Shown here one piece after another: positions 25,272-34,006 of a stretch of DNA of 40,266 nucleotides (positions are counted from its first letter, which is position 1; every line of letters starts with the position of its first letter). The stretch lies in assembly GCA_913778275.1 (NCBI GenBank), contig CAJYWN010000023.1, positions 1 to 40,266 on the forward strand, read 5' to 3'. Source of the DNA: an uncultured Chryseobacterium sp. Lineage in GTDB: Bacteria; Bacteroidota; Bacteroidia; Flavobacteriales; Weeksellaceae. The translations under genes and the position numbers were made by a program. The notes under the pieces are model-generated. The model was not told where the DNA came from. It saw only the letters and a list, made by a program, of their open reading frames with translations, and searched no databases.

Positions 25272-26948
25272 ATGAAAGGAAAATTACTACCTCTTACAGC
25301 TTTGGTACTCTCCGCTGTATGCCATTATCAACTTAACGCCCAGGAATATCAATCGATGCCGATTCAGAGCGGTTTTAATGCCGATGTAATTGCCAACGGC
25401 GTTGGTCCCTCTGCATCTTCTACCAATAATGATGTTGATGGAGTAAGTTATGCATTTGTTTCGCGTGACTTTCAACTGACGGCCGCAAGCAGCCCGCTTA
25501 CGTATGGGCTTCCTATAAACGGAATTATTAATTCTGTTGTAGCTTCCACGTCCGGGCTGTCTTATCAGATGGGCCCTTACAGCTCGAACAATACACTCAG
25601 ACTTCAGAACGCCAATGATAACGGAACTTTAATTTTCACAACACCATTGCAGGCACTTACAGTATATATGCTTGCAACAGGGGGAAGCGGAGCCTGTACT
25701 GTAGATGTTGATGTAAACTTTACCGATAATACTTCACAAACATTTTCAGCAGTGAGTATTTCCGACTGGTACGGAGGGAGCAGCTACGCCATCCAGGGAA
25801 TTGGAAGGATCAATATAAACAATGACAACCTGGAATCCGGTTCCGGAACCAATCCCAGATTGTATCAGATTCCTTTGGCCATCAGCACAGCCAATCAATC
25901 AAAAAGTGTAAAAAGTGTAACGGTAACAAAAGTTGGAACAGGCGGAATTCCTAATATTTTCGCTTTTTCAGCAGATGCTTATAATGCATGCAGCACTCCA
26001 ACGAACATTACCGCCACCACTACCATGACTGAAGCAACATTAAGCTGGACAGCACCGGCAAGTGCTCCTGCTTCTGGATATCAGTATTATTACAGTACTT
26101 CACCTACGGCTCCTACGGCTACAACAACTCCTACGGGAAATGTAACTTCAGGAACTTCGGTAACGCTTAATCAGCTTACTACGGGGCAGACTTATTATTT
26201 CTGGGTAAGATCGAATTGCGGCGGCTCTTCACAGAGCTTCTGGAAAATGAAAGAGTTTACTCCAGGACAAATCAGCACCGTTTATACAGCCGGAGATATC
26301 AATACCCAATATAACAATTCAGGAGTTACCACTTCATCAACGACCAACTGTGCAGGAACTTTAAGCGTAAATGTACCATACGGATATAAAATAAAATCTA
26401 CTGCTGTTTCCTACAAAATGTCTACTGTTTCCAATGGATGGATGAGCGAGCAAAGAAGCCTTCTGGCCTGTACGACAAACACAACCACTGAAGCTTCTGT
26501 AACTTCCGGATCCGGATCTTCTACCGGTACGTATTCTTACAATAGAACCAATCTTACCCTGGCTAATAATCTTACAGGAACTGTAAACTTCGAACTGAGA
26601 GCGTGGAGAACTTACGGAGGATCAGACTGTACCGCAGATTATAACAAAGTAGACAACAATACATTTACTGTAACAGTTACCCTGGAGCCTTTGGCTTTGG
26701 CAACAAATGAAGTAACGGTAAAAGAAAAAGAAAGAATTGCACATCCTAATCCATTTGTGGATACTTTAAATATTGAGAAGGCAGAGACTGTGAAAACAGC
26801 TATAATAACGGATCTTTCGGGAGTGGTTGTGAAGACTGTTGAAAATCCTTCTTCCATATTCTTAGGCGGATTAAAATCCGGAATGTATATTCTGACTTTG
26901 CAAATGAAAGACGGATCTGTAAAGAGTATGAAAACGATTAAAAGATAA
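25272..26948 (+). CDS. Secreted fibronectin-III protein with T9SS sorting domain
   Basis: Protein of 558 aa with an N-terminal signal peptide (cleavage near QLNAQE). Residues about 30-240 form a Ser/Thr/Asn-rich beta domain of unknown type. A fibronectin type III domain follows at about 245-320 (TPTNITATTTMTEATLSWTA ... GQTYYFWVRSNC). Then comes a Thr/Ser-rich domain with paired cysteines, and finally a T9SS type A sorting domain from about 485 (HPNPFVDTLNIEKAE ... LKSGMYILTL ... MKTIKR). It should be secreted across the outer membrane and displayed or released; a role in adhesion is inferred from the architecture. The 230 bp upstream are extremely AT-rich with no clear promoter match. Confidence 0.82.
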   Translation: MKGKLLPLTALVLSAVCHYQLNAQEYQSMPIQSGFNADVIANGVGPSASSTNNDVDGVSYAFVSRDFQLTAASSPLTYGLPINGIINSVVASTSGLSYQMGPYSSNNTLRLQNANDNGTLIFTTPLQALTVYMLATGGSGACTVDVDVNFTDNTSQTFSAVSISDWYGGSSYAIQGIGRININNDNLESGSGTNPRLYQIPLAISTANQSKSVKSVTVTKVGTGGIPNIFAFSADAYNACSTPTNITATTTMTEATLSWTAPASAPASGYQYYYSTSPTAPTATTTPTGNVTSGTSVTLNQLTTGQTYYFWVRSNCGGSSQSFWKMKEFTPGQISTVYTAGDINTQYNNSGVTTSSTTNCAGTLSVNVPYGYKIKSTAVSYKMSTVSNGWMSEQRSLLACTTNTTTEASVTSGSGSSTGTYSYNRTNLTLANNLTGTVNFELRAWRTYGGSDCTADYNKVDNNTFTVTVTLEPLALATNEVTVKEKERIAHPNPFVDTLNIEKAETVKTAIITDLSGVVVKTVENPSSIFLGGLKSGMYILTLQMKDGSVKSMKTIKR

Positions 26949-26972
26949 TAATTTACAAATCATATTAACTAA

Positions 26973-27004
26973 AAACCGCGGATAAAGAATTTTATCCGCG
27001 GTTT
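26973..27004. terminator. Bidirectional terminator between convergent genes
   Basis: AAACCGCGGATAAA, loop GAAT, TTTATCCGCGGTTT: a perfect 14-bp stem with T-rich runs on both sides, between the T9SS gene (plus) and the OsmC gene (minus). Confidence 0.9.
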
Positions 27005-27025
27005 AATTTTTTATTGATCTGAGAT

Positions 27026-27451
27026 TTAAGGCTGAACAAGTTCTCCGTTAACAAAAACTTCATAGCCAATTTCTACAGTCTGCTCAAGCGTTTTGGAAAC
27101 AGAACAGTATTTCTCAAATGACAATTGAGCTGCTTTCTGAGCTTTTTTAGGATCAATATTTCCTTCCAGTAAAAATTTTACCTTGATGGATTTAAAAGGT
27201 TTCGCATCATCAACCGGAATTCGCTCTCCTTCTACCTCAGCTTTAAAGTCTGTAATTTCCTGCCTTTGTTTTTTCAGGATGGAAACCACGTCGATTCCGC
27301 TGCAGCCTGCAACGGCCATCAGAACACTCTCCATAGGTGAAACGCCTTTTGCGCCAGGCTGTGTTGTATTATCGAGAAGAATTGAATTTCCCTGAGCATT
27401 GGTACATTCAAACAAAAAATCGTCATTAATTCTGTTAAGTGTTATTTTCAT
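27026..27451 (-). CDS. OsmC-family peroxiredoxin-like protein
   Basis: Protein of 141 aa of the OsmC/YhfA family. The two conserved redox cysteines are C50 in AVAGCSGIDVVSILKKQ and C116 in FEKYCSVSKTL, consistent with organic-hydroperoxide reduction or a related thiol chemistry. The family includes Ohr, OsmC and YhfA branches; this one looks closest to YhfA. The stretch directly upstream is entirely a heptamer tandem repeat that comes within 3 nt of the ATG and leaves almost no room for an ordinary promoter. It either depends on read-through from the DUF58 gene or has repeat-dependent expression. Confidence 0.88.
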   Translation of the reverse strand: MKITLNRINDDFLFECTNAQGNSILLDNTTQPGAKGVSPMESVLMAVAGCSGIDVVSILKKQRQEITDFKAEVEGERIPVDDAKPFKSIKVKFLLEGNIDPKKAQKAAQLSFEKYCSVSKTLEQTVEIGYEVFVNGELVQP

Positions 27452-27453
27452 TG

Positions 27454-27572
27454 TTGCTTATTGATTATTGATTATTGCTTATTGATTATTGCTTATTGCT
27501 TATTGATTATTGCTTATTGCTTATTGCTTATTGCTTATTGCTTATTGCTTATTGCTTATTGCTTATTGCTTA
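27454..27572. repeat. Heptanucleotide tandem repeat, 17 units
   Basis: Seventeen uninterrupted 7-bp units: thirteen TTGCTTA and four TTGATTA variants (at 27461, 27468, 27482 and 27503). The nine units farthest from osmC (27510-27572) are identical, the osmC-proximal part is mixed. It occupies 119 of the 129 bp between the osmC start codon and the DUF58 stop codon. Confidence 0.97.
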
Positions 27573-27580
27573 TTGTAAAA

Positions 27581-28903
27581 TTATAAAATTCCTCTTGCTT
27601 TTATCTCCAGGTATTTATTGATAACATCGATATTTAAATTCTCCGGCAAGGTATAAACCGTATAAATACCATATTTTTTAAGTTCCTGAATGATCAGTTT
27701 TTTTTCAAATTCAAATTTTTCTCCGATAATTTCATCATAAATTTCCTGCATATTTTCCGGATTTTTATGGATCAGTGTCTGAAGTTCCGAATTTTTAAAG
27801 AAAACCACTACCAGTAAATGATTTTTAGCAATACCGCGAAGGTATTTCAGCTGGCGGTTGAGCCCGTCCAGTGTTTCAAAATTGGTGAACAGCAAGATAA
27901 GGCTTCTCTGGTTTAAAGAATACTTTATGTCCTGATACAGCCTGTTAAAATCACTTTCAAAAAAGTCGGTTTTGATGTTATAGAGCGCTTCTGAGATTTT
28001 TCTGAGCTGCCCTGATTTATTTTCAGCCGCAATTTTATTTTCCGTTTTTTTAGAGAAGGTCAGCATCCCTGCCCGGTCACCTTTTTTCAAGATGATATGA
28101 GACAACGCCATTGTTGCATTGATGGAATAATCCAGCAGGCTTAACCCTTTAAAAGGCATTTTCATGGTTCTTCCGGTATCAATCAGCATAAAGATACGCT
28201 GGGCTTTTTCGTCCTGAAACTGGTTGACCATCAATCGGTTTGTTTTGGAGGTGGCTTTCCAGTTGATGGTTCTGATATCATCTCCCGGAACATATTCTTT
28301 GATCTGCTCAAATTCCATCGTATGGCCCAGCTTTCTTATTTTTTTGATTCCGCCCATCAGAAATTCACTCTGAATGGCCATCAGCTCATATTTTTTCAGG
28401 TGAATGAAAGAAGGATAAGAAGGTAGATTCGCATCTTTCTGAAAATTAAATCTTTTCGAAACAAATCCTAAAGGGGAAGAAACATATACATTCAGGCTTC
28501 CGAAACTGTATTCTCCCCTTTCCTTTGGTTCAAGAATATATTGAAAAAAACTATTTCTTCCGGGTGCAATCTGTTTTTCAATCAGGAAATCGCGTTTTTG
28601 AAACTGAAAAGGTATTTCATCGATTACTTTAACCGAAATTTTAAAATCGTAATTGTTTTTAATGTCAATTTTCACAGGGTTTTCATCACCGTTGGATAAT
28701 TTTTCGGGCAAAATTCTTTGTGCTGAAATTCCTTTCTTTTTGTTAAAGACAAAGAGGAAATCTACCATTACCGCTAAAAAGCTCAACAGTAAAGCAATAT
28801 GCGCTGCCCACATCAGAAAAGGGAAGAAAAATGCAAAGACATACAGAATTCCCACTCCGATGAGCATGTAGAAAAAACGCGTATTGATGTATAAGTTTTT
28901 CAT
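27581..28903 (-). CDS. DUF58 domain protein (VWA-like, BatA-type partner of MoxR)
   Basis: Protein of 440 aa. Two transmembrane helices sit at the N-terminus (about residues 10-52), then a beta-rich region (about 60-165), the DUF58 signature GHTMEFEQIKEYVPGDDIRTINWKA-type block near 195-220, and a von Willebrand A-like domain. The metal-site motif is a divergent DTGRT (in FMLIDTGRTM) in place of DxSxS. In many bacteria DUF58 proteins are encoded next to a MoxR ATPase and are thought to be its membrane-bound partner or substrate adaptor. Here it follows the MoxR gene by 58 nt. The exact role is unknown. Confidence 0.85.
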   Translation of the reverse strand: MKNLYINTRFFYMLIGVGILYVFAFFFPFLMWAAHIALLLSFLAVMVDFLFVFNKKKGISAQRILPEKLSNGDENPVKIDIKNNYDFKISVKVIDEIPFQFQKRDFLIEKQIAPGRNSFFQYILEPKERGEYSFGSLNVYVSSPLGFVSKRFNFQKDANLPSYPSFIHLKKYELMAIQSEFLMGGIKKIRKLGHTMEFEQIKEYVPGDDIRTINWKATSKTNRLMVNQFQDEKAQRIFMLIDTGRTMKMPFKGLSLLDYSINATMALSHIILKKGDRAGMLTFSKKTENKIAAENKSGQLRKISEALYNIKTDFFESDFNRLYQDIKYSLNQRSLILLFTNFETLDGLNRQLKYLRGIAKNHLLVVVFFKNSELQTLIHKNPENMQEIYDEIIGEKFEFEKKLIIQELKKYGIYTVYTLPENLNIDVINKYLEIKARGIL

Positions 28904-28961
28904 TATAAATGACCGCTTTCAGGTTGCAGGCAGCAGTTGATTCGTTTATTGTGGTTTATAG

Positions 28962-29993
28962 CTATCTTGGAATTTCTATTCCTTCTAAAATCTGTCTGAT
29001 GATTTCATCGGCGGTAAGGCCTTCCATCTCTCTTTCCGGCGATACGATCACTCTGTGCCTCAATACGGCGTAGCTTGCTTCCTTAATGTCTTCAGGTGTT
29101 ACAAAATCTCTTCCTCTCAATGCGGCAAAAGCTTTTGATGCCGTTAACAGGGCAAGACTGGCTCTCGGAGAAGCTCCCAGATACAGGAACTGATTTTCCC
29201 TTGTGTTCACTATAATTTTAGCAATATATTCCATCAGCTGTGATTCTACGATAATCTCTTTTACAAGCTGCTGATAATTTTTTAACTGCTGAGCCGTGAT
29301 GACGCGGTGTACAACATCCGTTTTATCTTCCGTTTTATTTTCATGCTGATTTTTAATGATCGTAATTTCCTGGGCCAGATCAGGATATCCAACATTGATT
29401 TTAAACAGGAAACGGTCGAGCTGCGCTTCCGGCAGTCGATAGGTTCCTTCATGCTCAATAGGGTTTTGGGTAGCTACTACCAGAAAAGGTTCTTCCATTA
29501 TGTAGCGTGTACCATCCATGGTAATCTGTCTTTCTTCCATCACCTCGAACAAAGCTGCCTGCGTCTTTGCAGGGGACCTGTTGATCTCATCGATCAGGAT
29601 AAAGCTTGAAAAGATCGGCCCTTTTTTAAATTCAAATTCAGAATTTTTTACATTGAAAACCGAAGTTCCCAAAATATCCGAAGGCATAAGATCGGGTGTA
29701 AACTGGATTCTGCTAAAGCCAACATCAATAGTTTTCGCCAGCAGCTTTGCGGTAATTGTTTTTGCCACGCCCGGAACACCTTCAATAAGAACATGCCCAT
29801 TTGATAAAAGTGCAGCCAAAAGATGTTCTACCATGCTTTCCTGTCCCACAATTACTTTGGCAATTTCAGATTTTACTTTATCCAGACTCGTTCTAAGCTC
29901 AATCATATCTATTCTCGACTGAAACTGATCTTCTTTTTTATCAAGATGTATAGAATGCTGGTCGTCTACATTTGGGTTTTCAAAATTTTCCAT
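28962..29993 (-). CDS. MoxR-family AAA+ ATPase
   Basis: Protein of 343 aa. Walker A is GVPGVAKT, Walker B ILIDEINR, sensor 1 ATQNP, and the arginine-finger region GTYRLPEAQLDRFLFK follows; the C-terminal lid contains GASPRASLALL. MoxR ATPases act as chaperones that help assemble or activate complexes together with VWA proteins. The start is placed at MENFENP; the upstream in-frame extension of 11 residues is not typical. It lies in a row with DUF58, DUF4350, DUF4129 and SpoIIM genes, all on the minus strand, suggesting one operon or two closely linked ones. Confidence 0.92.
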   Translation of the reverse strand: MENFENPNVDDQHSIHLDKKEDQFQSRIDMIELRTSLDKVKSEIAKVIVGQESMVEHLLAALLSNGHVLIEGVPGVAKTITAKLLAKTIDVGFSRIQFTPDLMPSDILGTSVFNVKNSEFEFKKGPIFSSFILIDEINRSPAKTQAALFEVMEERQITMDGTRYIMEEPFLVVATQNPIEHEGTYRLPEAQLDRFLFKINVGYPDLAQEITIIKNQHENKTEDKTDVVHRVITAQQLKNYQQLVKEIIVESQLMEYIAKIIVNTRENQFLYLGASPRASLALLTASKAFAALRGRDFVTPEDIKEASYAVLRHRVIVSPEREMEGLTADEIIRQILEGIEIPR

Positions 29994-30007
29994 ATTGTAA
30001 TTTTTTT

Positions 30008-30080
30008 CAATGTAACAATGGATCAATGTAACAGTTTACCATTAAACCGTATTCATCATGATATTGTACACTGTTACATT
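30008..30080. repeat. TGTAACA inverted-repeat element
   Basis: AATGTAACAGT at 30025-30035 is an exact inverted copy of ACTGTTACATT at 30070-30080, with a further CAATGTAACAATG at 30008-30020. The element fills the gap between the DUF4350 and MoxR genes and could fold into a long hairpin in the mRNA. Confidence 0.6.
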
Positions 30081-30099
30081 ATTGTATTGTTATATTTTT

Positions 30100-31251
30100 T
30101 TAAATTATTTCATCAAGTAATGTGTTCATTTTTGCAAGATCTTCTTTCATTACCTGAGCATAAGGATCCTGCGCTTTTTTGATCAGCTGAACCGCTTCAT
30201 CAATCTTTTCCATAGGTTTGCCTGTTTTAAGATGAAGTTTCTTCGCAAATTCAGCATCCAGTTGCTGCGTATCAATGAGGAGATCCATTCTTATTTTGTT
30301 CAGGAAATACTGTGCTTTTTTAGCCATCATATCATGAAAATCCCCTTCCTGCAAGTATAGATTTCCGATGCTTTTCACAAAATCAACGGATGTATTTTTC
30401 AACGGTTCTATGATCGGAACTATACGCTGCTTTCTTTTAGCATTAAAGAAAATAAAAAGAAGCATCCCTCCTAAAAAGATCCACCATGCGTATTTCAGGG
30501 CAGGATTGGAAAGGATAAATCTCAGGAAAAACTGCGAAACTTTTGCGTCATTTTCTACAAACCATACCGTTTCCCTATTGTCAAGATATGAAAAAACATC
30601 CTGAGCGTATCTTACATTTCCCCGTTTCAGAAGATAGTAATTGGTGATAAAAAGCGGCTCGCAATGGACATAAATTTTTCCTTTTCCAAATGCTATCTTA
30701 ATAAAATTGGCCTGGTCTGAATTGTTTTTTTCAACGGTTTTCCCCAAAACCTCAACACCGGGCTTTATAAAGGTAAAACCTCTTCCTGAAGGAAATTTAT
30801 CCAGATGAATAAAATCGTTAGTGAATTTTTTGTCCGTAAGCTTCAGTACATTTTCATCTTCAAAAGAAATTTGAGAATCATAATAACCAATGCTGTCCGA
30901 GATCTGTTTGGGCATTTCACTCACTATTAACATCGCATCCGAACCATTCGATACCTGATCCAATATTTTATTCCAGGACTGACGATCTATCTGTTCCTCA
31001 ATGATCAGAATATTATGAGGTTTCTTTTCGGATTGATAATAATTGTATGGTGTTTCTGATGTTTTTTTAATTTTATTTTTAAAGAGTGCATTCACTTCAT
31101 TATTAAAAACAAAAAGCCCGAAAGGTGATTTCTGATTGATATCGAAATTCTTTCTCCAGTCCGTTCTTTCCGTCTTATTAGCTTCAAACAATACCAGAAT
31201 AATCATCACAACGATGAAAATCACAGCATATATTTTGAAAGTTTTGTTCAT
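30100..31251 (-). CDS. DUF4350 domain membrane protein
   Basis: Protein of 383 aa with an N-terminal transmembrane helix (about residues 8-24), a mainly extracytoplasmic domain to about residue 255, a second helix (near ALKYAWWIFLGGMLLFIFF) and a cytoplasmic C-terminal helical tail. The N-terminal FGLFVFNNEVNALFK and HNILIIEEQ segments fit DUF4350, a ThuA-like, glutamine-amidotransferase-like fold usually found in MoxR/DUF58 clusters. No catalytic residues can be asserted. It starts 8 nt after the DUF4129 stop. Confidence 0.75.
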   Translation of the reverse strand: MNKTFKIYAVIFIVVMIILVLFEANKTERTDWRKNFDINQKSPFGLFVFNNEVNALFKNKIKKTSETPYNYYQSEKKPHNILIIEEQIDRQSWNKILDQVSNGSDAMLIVSEMPKQISDSIGYYDSQISFEDENVLKLTDKKFTNDFIHLDKFPSGRGFTFIKPGVEVLGKTVEKNNSDQANFIKIAFGKGKIYVHCEPLFITNYYLLKRGNVRYAQDVFSYLDNRETVWFVENDAKVSQFFLRFILSNPALKYAWWIFLGGMLLFIFFNAKRKQRIVPIIEPLKNTSVDFVKSIGNLYLQEGDFHDMMAKKAQYFLNKIRMDLLIDTQQLDAEFAKKLHLKTGKPMEKIDEAVQLIKKAQDPYAQVMKEDLAKMNTLLDEII

Positions 31252-31259
31252 GGTGAAAA

Positions 31260-32057
31260 TTACGGTTTAAACGATTGATATTGGACTTTAAATTTCTGAT
31301 AGCTTTCTTCCGAAATGCTGAATTCTCCGTACCATACATAATCAAAGATGTAGGACAGCTGAAAAAATTTATCTTTGAGATGCGGCGCTTTTAATTCTGC
31401 CAGATAATCTTTATTGGTCTTTTCCGGAGTCCAGGCTATCAGTTTTTTATCACTGAGCTTTTTTAACACAAATAAAAACTGGTAACGCACCGCGGAACGG
31501 AAATCACCGGATTTTTCAAACTTCAGGATGCTTTCCGGAAAATTGATCTCGTGGATATTTTCATGCAGTTCTTCATCTTTAAGATCAACCTTTTTGTTTC
31601 TCTTCCCGAAAAGAAAACCTCCATCTTTACCGATGAGGTATTTAATAATGAAATACAGCAGGAAGCCCGCCACAAGAATTGCAAACAGCCGAACCAATAT
31701 TCCTGCGATATTCCCGGAATTTGTAAAAACCGTTTCCCCGAAAATGCTGTTCAGGATCTCAACGATTTTTTTCATAAGTTTTTCCCAAACCGACATCCGT
31801 GGTTTTGCCGTTGTGTAGTCGAAATCCTTTCCTTTGTATCTTGATGGAACATTTTCTTTAAATTTCTTCGAATAAATGGTATTATCGGTAACCGGTTTCT
31901 TCAGCAGCACCGAGTCGGCCCGGTACATGTTTTTATAGTGTCCCGTACTGAGAGAATCTATATAGGCTTCCGCTGCCGGCGGCGGATTGTCCCCGGTCTG
32001 TGCAGGGATATATTCTGCCGCTAAGAAAATCATTAAAAATGTAATAAGCTTATTCAT
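31260..32057 (-). CDS. DUF4129 domain membrane protein
   Basis: Protein of 265 aa with a signal peptide (about residues 1-19), an extracytoplasmic stretch to about 112, one transmembrane helix near 113-140, and a C-terminal cytoplasmic domain. That domain (RSAVRYQFLFVLKKLSDK ... WTPEKTNKDYLAEL ... FDYVWYGEFSISEESYQKF) is the DUF4129 module, known as the C-terminal tail of transglutaminase-like proteins and as a stand-alone partner in MoxR clusters. Its start overlaps the end of the preceding gene by 8 nt. Confidence 0.8.
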   Translation of the reverse strand: MNKLITFLMIFLAAEYIPAQTGDNPPPAAEAYIDSLSTGHYKNMYRADSVLLKKPVTDNTIYSKKFKENVPSRYKGKDFDYTTAKPRMSVWEKLMKKIVEILNSIFGETVFTNSGNIAGILVRLFAILVAGFLLYFIIKYLIGKDGGFLFGKRNKKVDLKDEELHENIHEINFPESILKFEKSGDFRSAVRYQFLFVLKKLSDKKLIAWTPEKTNKDYLAELKAPHLKDKFFQLSYIFDYVWYGEFSISEESYQKFKVQYQSFKP

Positions 32058-33012
32058 TGATCCCGATGGTGTCTATTTCCGCCAGCTCCATTTTCTGATG
32101 AAGATCTGTGCGGCTATCGTAATACATTAATCCCGAATTGATGTACAATACATTCATCAGCAGGGTTGAGATAATGGAGGAAATTCCGTATATGACGAAA
32201 AACAAAATCCCGAAGCTCCCTTTAAAAGGGTCACTTTCAAACTGGGCGTCCGGCGCTGTTGTTGAGAGTTTCATGAAGAAAAGGATCATCGGAACAGATG
32301 AAAAGAACAGGCTTACAATATAGAACAGTATTACCATGATAATGGTTGCGCCCCAATATTTCCAGTAGGGAGATTTTTCCCGTCCGTTCGTATATGAAAA
32401 CTGTGATCGTACAGCGTAGCTTATCGATTCAAAAAAGCCTCTTTTACTGTTAAAATAATCAAAGCAGAAAAATAAGATGACATTCAGCAATGTAGGCGCT
32501 ACAAAGAGCATGAGCACTAATCCTATGATAACAAAAATGAGGATATACGACATTCCGAAAATAACTGTGGCAACCGGCATAATGAGGAAAGTCAGTCCGA
32601 AATAAGCAGCAGCCACTTTTTTACCGTTCGTTTTGAAATCACTAAGAATATCATCTGCTTTTATATTGGCATTTCCTTCCGCAAACCTTTTCATATAAAA
32701 AACAGGAAAGAGAAAATTGATGGTCATCAGTGCCGTAGAAAGCACGAAGAGCAAAACTCCCCACACCACAAGCGTTCCCATATTATCATTAAGAAACTGT
32801 TCAAAGTAATAGCTCTGTCCCGCCATATTGGAACCGAAGAATACTCCGAGAAATTCCTTGTAACCGAAAACGATGATTACCAACATAAGAATCAGCAACA
32901 ATCCGTTCAGGAGGATGAAATTTTTAAAATAATTCTTGCCGTATAATTTGAAAAAATTGAAGCTGTCTGTTATATACGTTCCAAAATCTCTCTTTTTATA
33001 AAACTGCATCAT
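32050..33012 (-). CDS. Multi-pass membrane protein of the MoxR/SpoIIM cluster
   Basis: Protein of 320 aa with about six hydrophobic helices (near residues 30-50, 75-100, 135-180, 220-245 and 265-290) and glycine/proline breaks between them. It resembles the glycerophosphoryl diester phosphodiesterase membrane-domain / DUF4013-type proteins often seen beside DUF4129 and SpoIIM genes, but I cannot name the family with confidence. It overlaps the SpoIIM gene by 17 nt and the DUF4129 gene by 8 nt, so translational coupling is likely. Confidence 0.65.
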   Translation of the reverse strand: MMQFYKKRDFGTYITDSFNFFKLYGKNYFKNFILLNGLLLILMLVIIVFGYKEFLGVFFGSNMAGQSYYFEQFLNDNMGTLVVWGVLLFVLSTALMTINFLFPVFYMKRFAEGNANIKADDILSDFKTNGKKVAAAYFGLTFLIMPVATVIFGMSYILIFVIIGLVLMLFVAPTLLNVILFFCFDYFNSKRGFFESISYAVRSQFSYTNGREKSPYWKYWGATIIMVILFYIVSLFFSSVPMILFFMKLSTTAPDAQFESDPFKGSFGILFFVIYGISSIISTLLMNVLYINSGLMYYDSRTDLHQKMELAEIDTIGINE

Positions 33013-33979
33013 GGATCTGGTTATTAATTTTTCTGTGGACTATGGAAGGATATATGAAATAGTAAAACCCTATGATGACCAAAGATCCGAAGATAATGAT
33101 CAGGTTTAGGGATAACGGCATATTCAGTGCATGTCTTGTAACATAACCTTCTATAATTCCGGCACAGATGGTAAATGGCACCGTGCTCAGAAATATTTTA
33201 AATGAATCTTTAAATCCGTTCTTAAAAGAATTGAATCTTGAAAACGTTCTTGGAAAAAGGATGGATGCTCCGAGGATAAGTCCGCACATCGCTTCCACTA
33301 CCATGGAAAAGATCTCAAAAACCCCATGCAGCCATATTCCTCTGGCGCTGTCCTGTAACGCTCCGTAATCATAAAAGAAATACTGAAACGAACCCAGCAT
33401 CACACTGTTGGATAAAAGCGCCCAGAGTGTGCCCACTCCCCCAAAAATTCCGTAAATATAAAGCTTGGCGCCGACCCCAATATTATTGAAAATAATCCCG
33501 ATGGTACTGCCCCATGTAGATCCGCTCTGATAAACACCTACCGCATTTCCATTTTTAATATTTTCTATGGTTTGGTTAACGTATTCTTCTCCCAAAATAA
33601 TTTTGGCAAAATCTTTATCATACACTGCAGAAAGCAAACCGATCAGGGTAAATAAAGTGAAAAACAAAAATGCATATCCCAAATATCTTCTGTACTGATA
33701 GACAAGTAATGGAACTTCTGTTTTAAAGAAATACAACAGGCGGTTTTCCTCCACCCTTTTTGTCTTGTAAATTTTCTGGAAGATCTGTGATGAAAGATGA
33801 TTCAGATATACTGTGGTATTACTTTTGGGATAGTAGGTCTGCGCAAAGGAAAGATCGTTGATGAGATTAATGTACAGCGAAGAAAGGTCATCGGGATTTT
33901 TTTTAATTTTCCCCTCGATAACCTGTTCGATTCCCAACCATTTTTCTTTATTTTGTTTAATGAAATAAACTTCTCTCAT
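32996..33979 (-). CDS. SpoIIM-family membrane protein
   Basis: Protein of 327 aa related to stage II sporulation protein M, although this organism does not sporulate. A soluble N-terminal helical region (about residues 1-95, MREVYFIKQNKEKW) is followed by five to six transmembrane helices. The segment GIWLHGVFEIFSMVVEAMCG with a conserved HGxxE pattern is the family signature. I start at ATG 33979; the longer frame begins with TTG and would run into the divergent gene. It is the first gene of the minus-strand cluster. In Bacteroidota SpoIIM and RDD genes are commonly neighbours, as here. Confidence 0.85.
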   Translation of the reverse strand: MREVYFIKQNKEKWLGIEQVIEGKIKKNPDDLSSLYINLINDLSFAQTYYPKSNTTVYLNHLSSQIFQKIYKTKRVEENRLLYFFKTEVPLLVYQYRRYLGYAFLFFTLFTLIGLLSAVYDKDFAKIILGEEYVNQTIENIKNGNAVGVYQSGSTWGSTIGIIFNNIGVGAKLYIYGIFGGVGTLWALLSNSVMLGSFQYFFYDYGALQDSARGIWLHGVFEIFSMVVEAMCGLILGASILFPRTFSRFNSFKNGFKDSFKIFLSTVPFTICAGIIEGYVTRHALNMPLSLNLIIIFGSLVIIGFYYFIYPSIVHRKINNQIHDAVL

Positions 33980-34006
33980 AACTTTAAGGCTAAAATAATA
34001 AAAATT

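Noticed and set aside
27454..27572. CRISPR-like array
   Set aside because: The units are 7 bp and contiguous without spacers; it is a simple tandem repeat and no cas gene is near.
33797..34006. Longer N-terminus for the RDD protein
   Set aside because: The extra 70 residues overlap the SpoIIM gene on the other strand and do not resemble the family, which begins just before the RDD domain.
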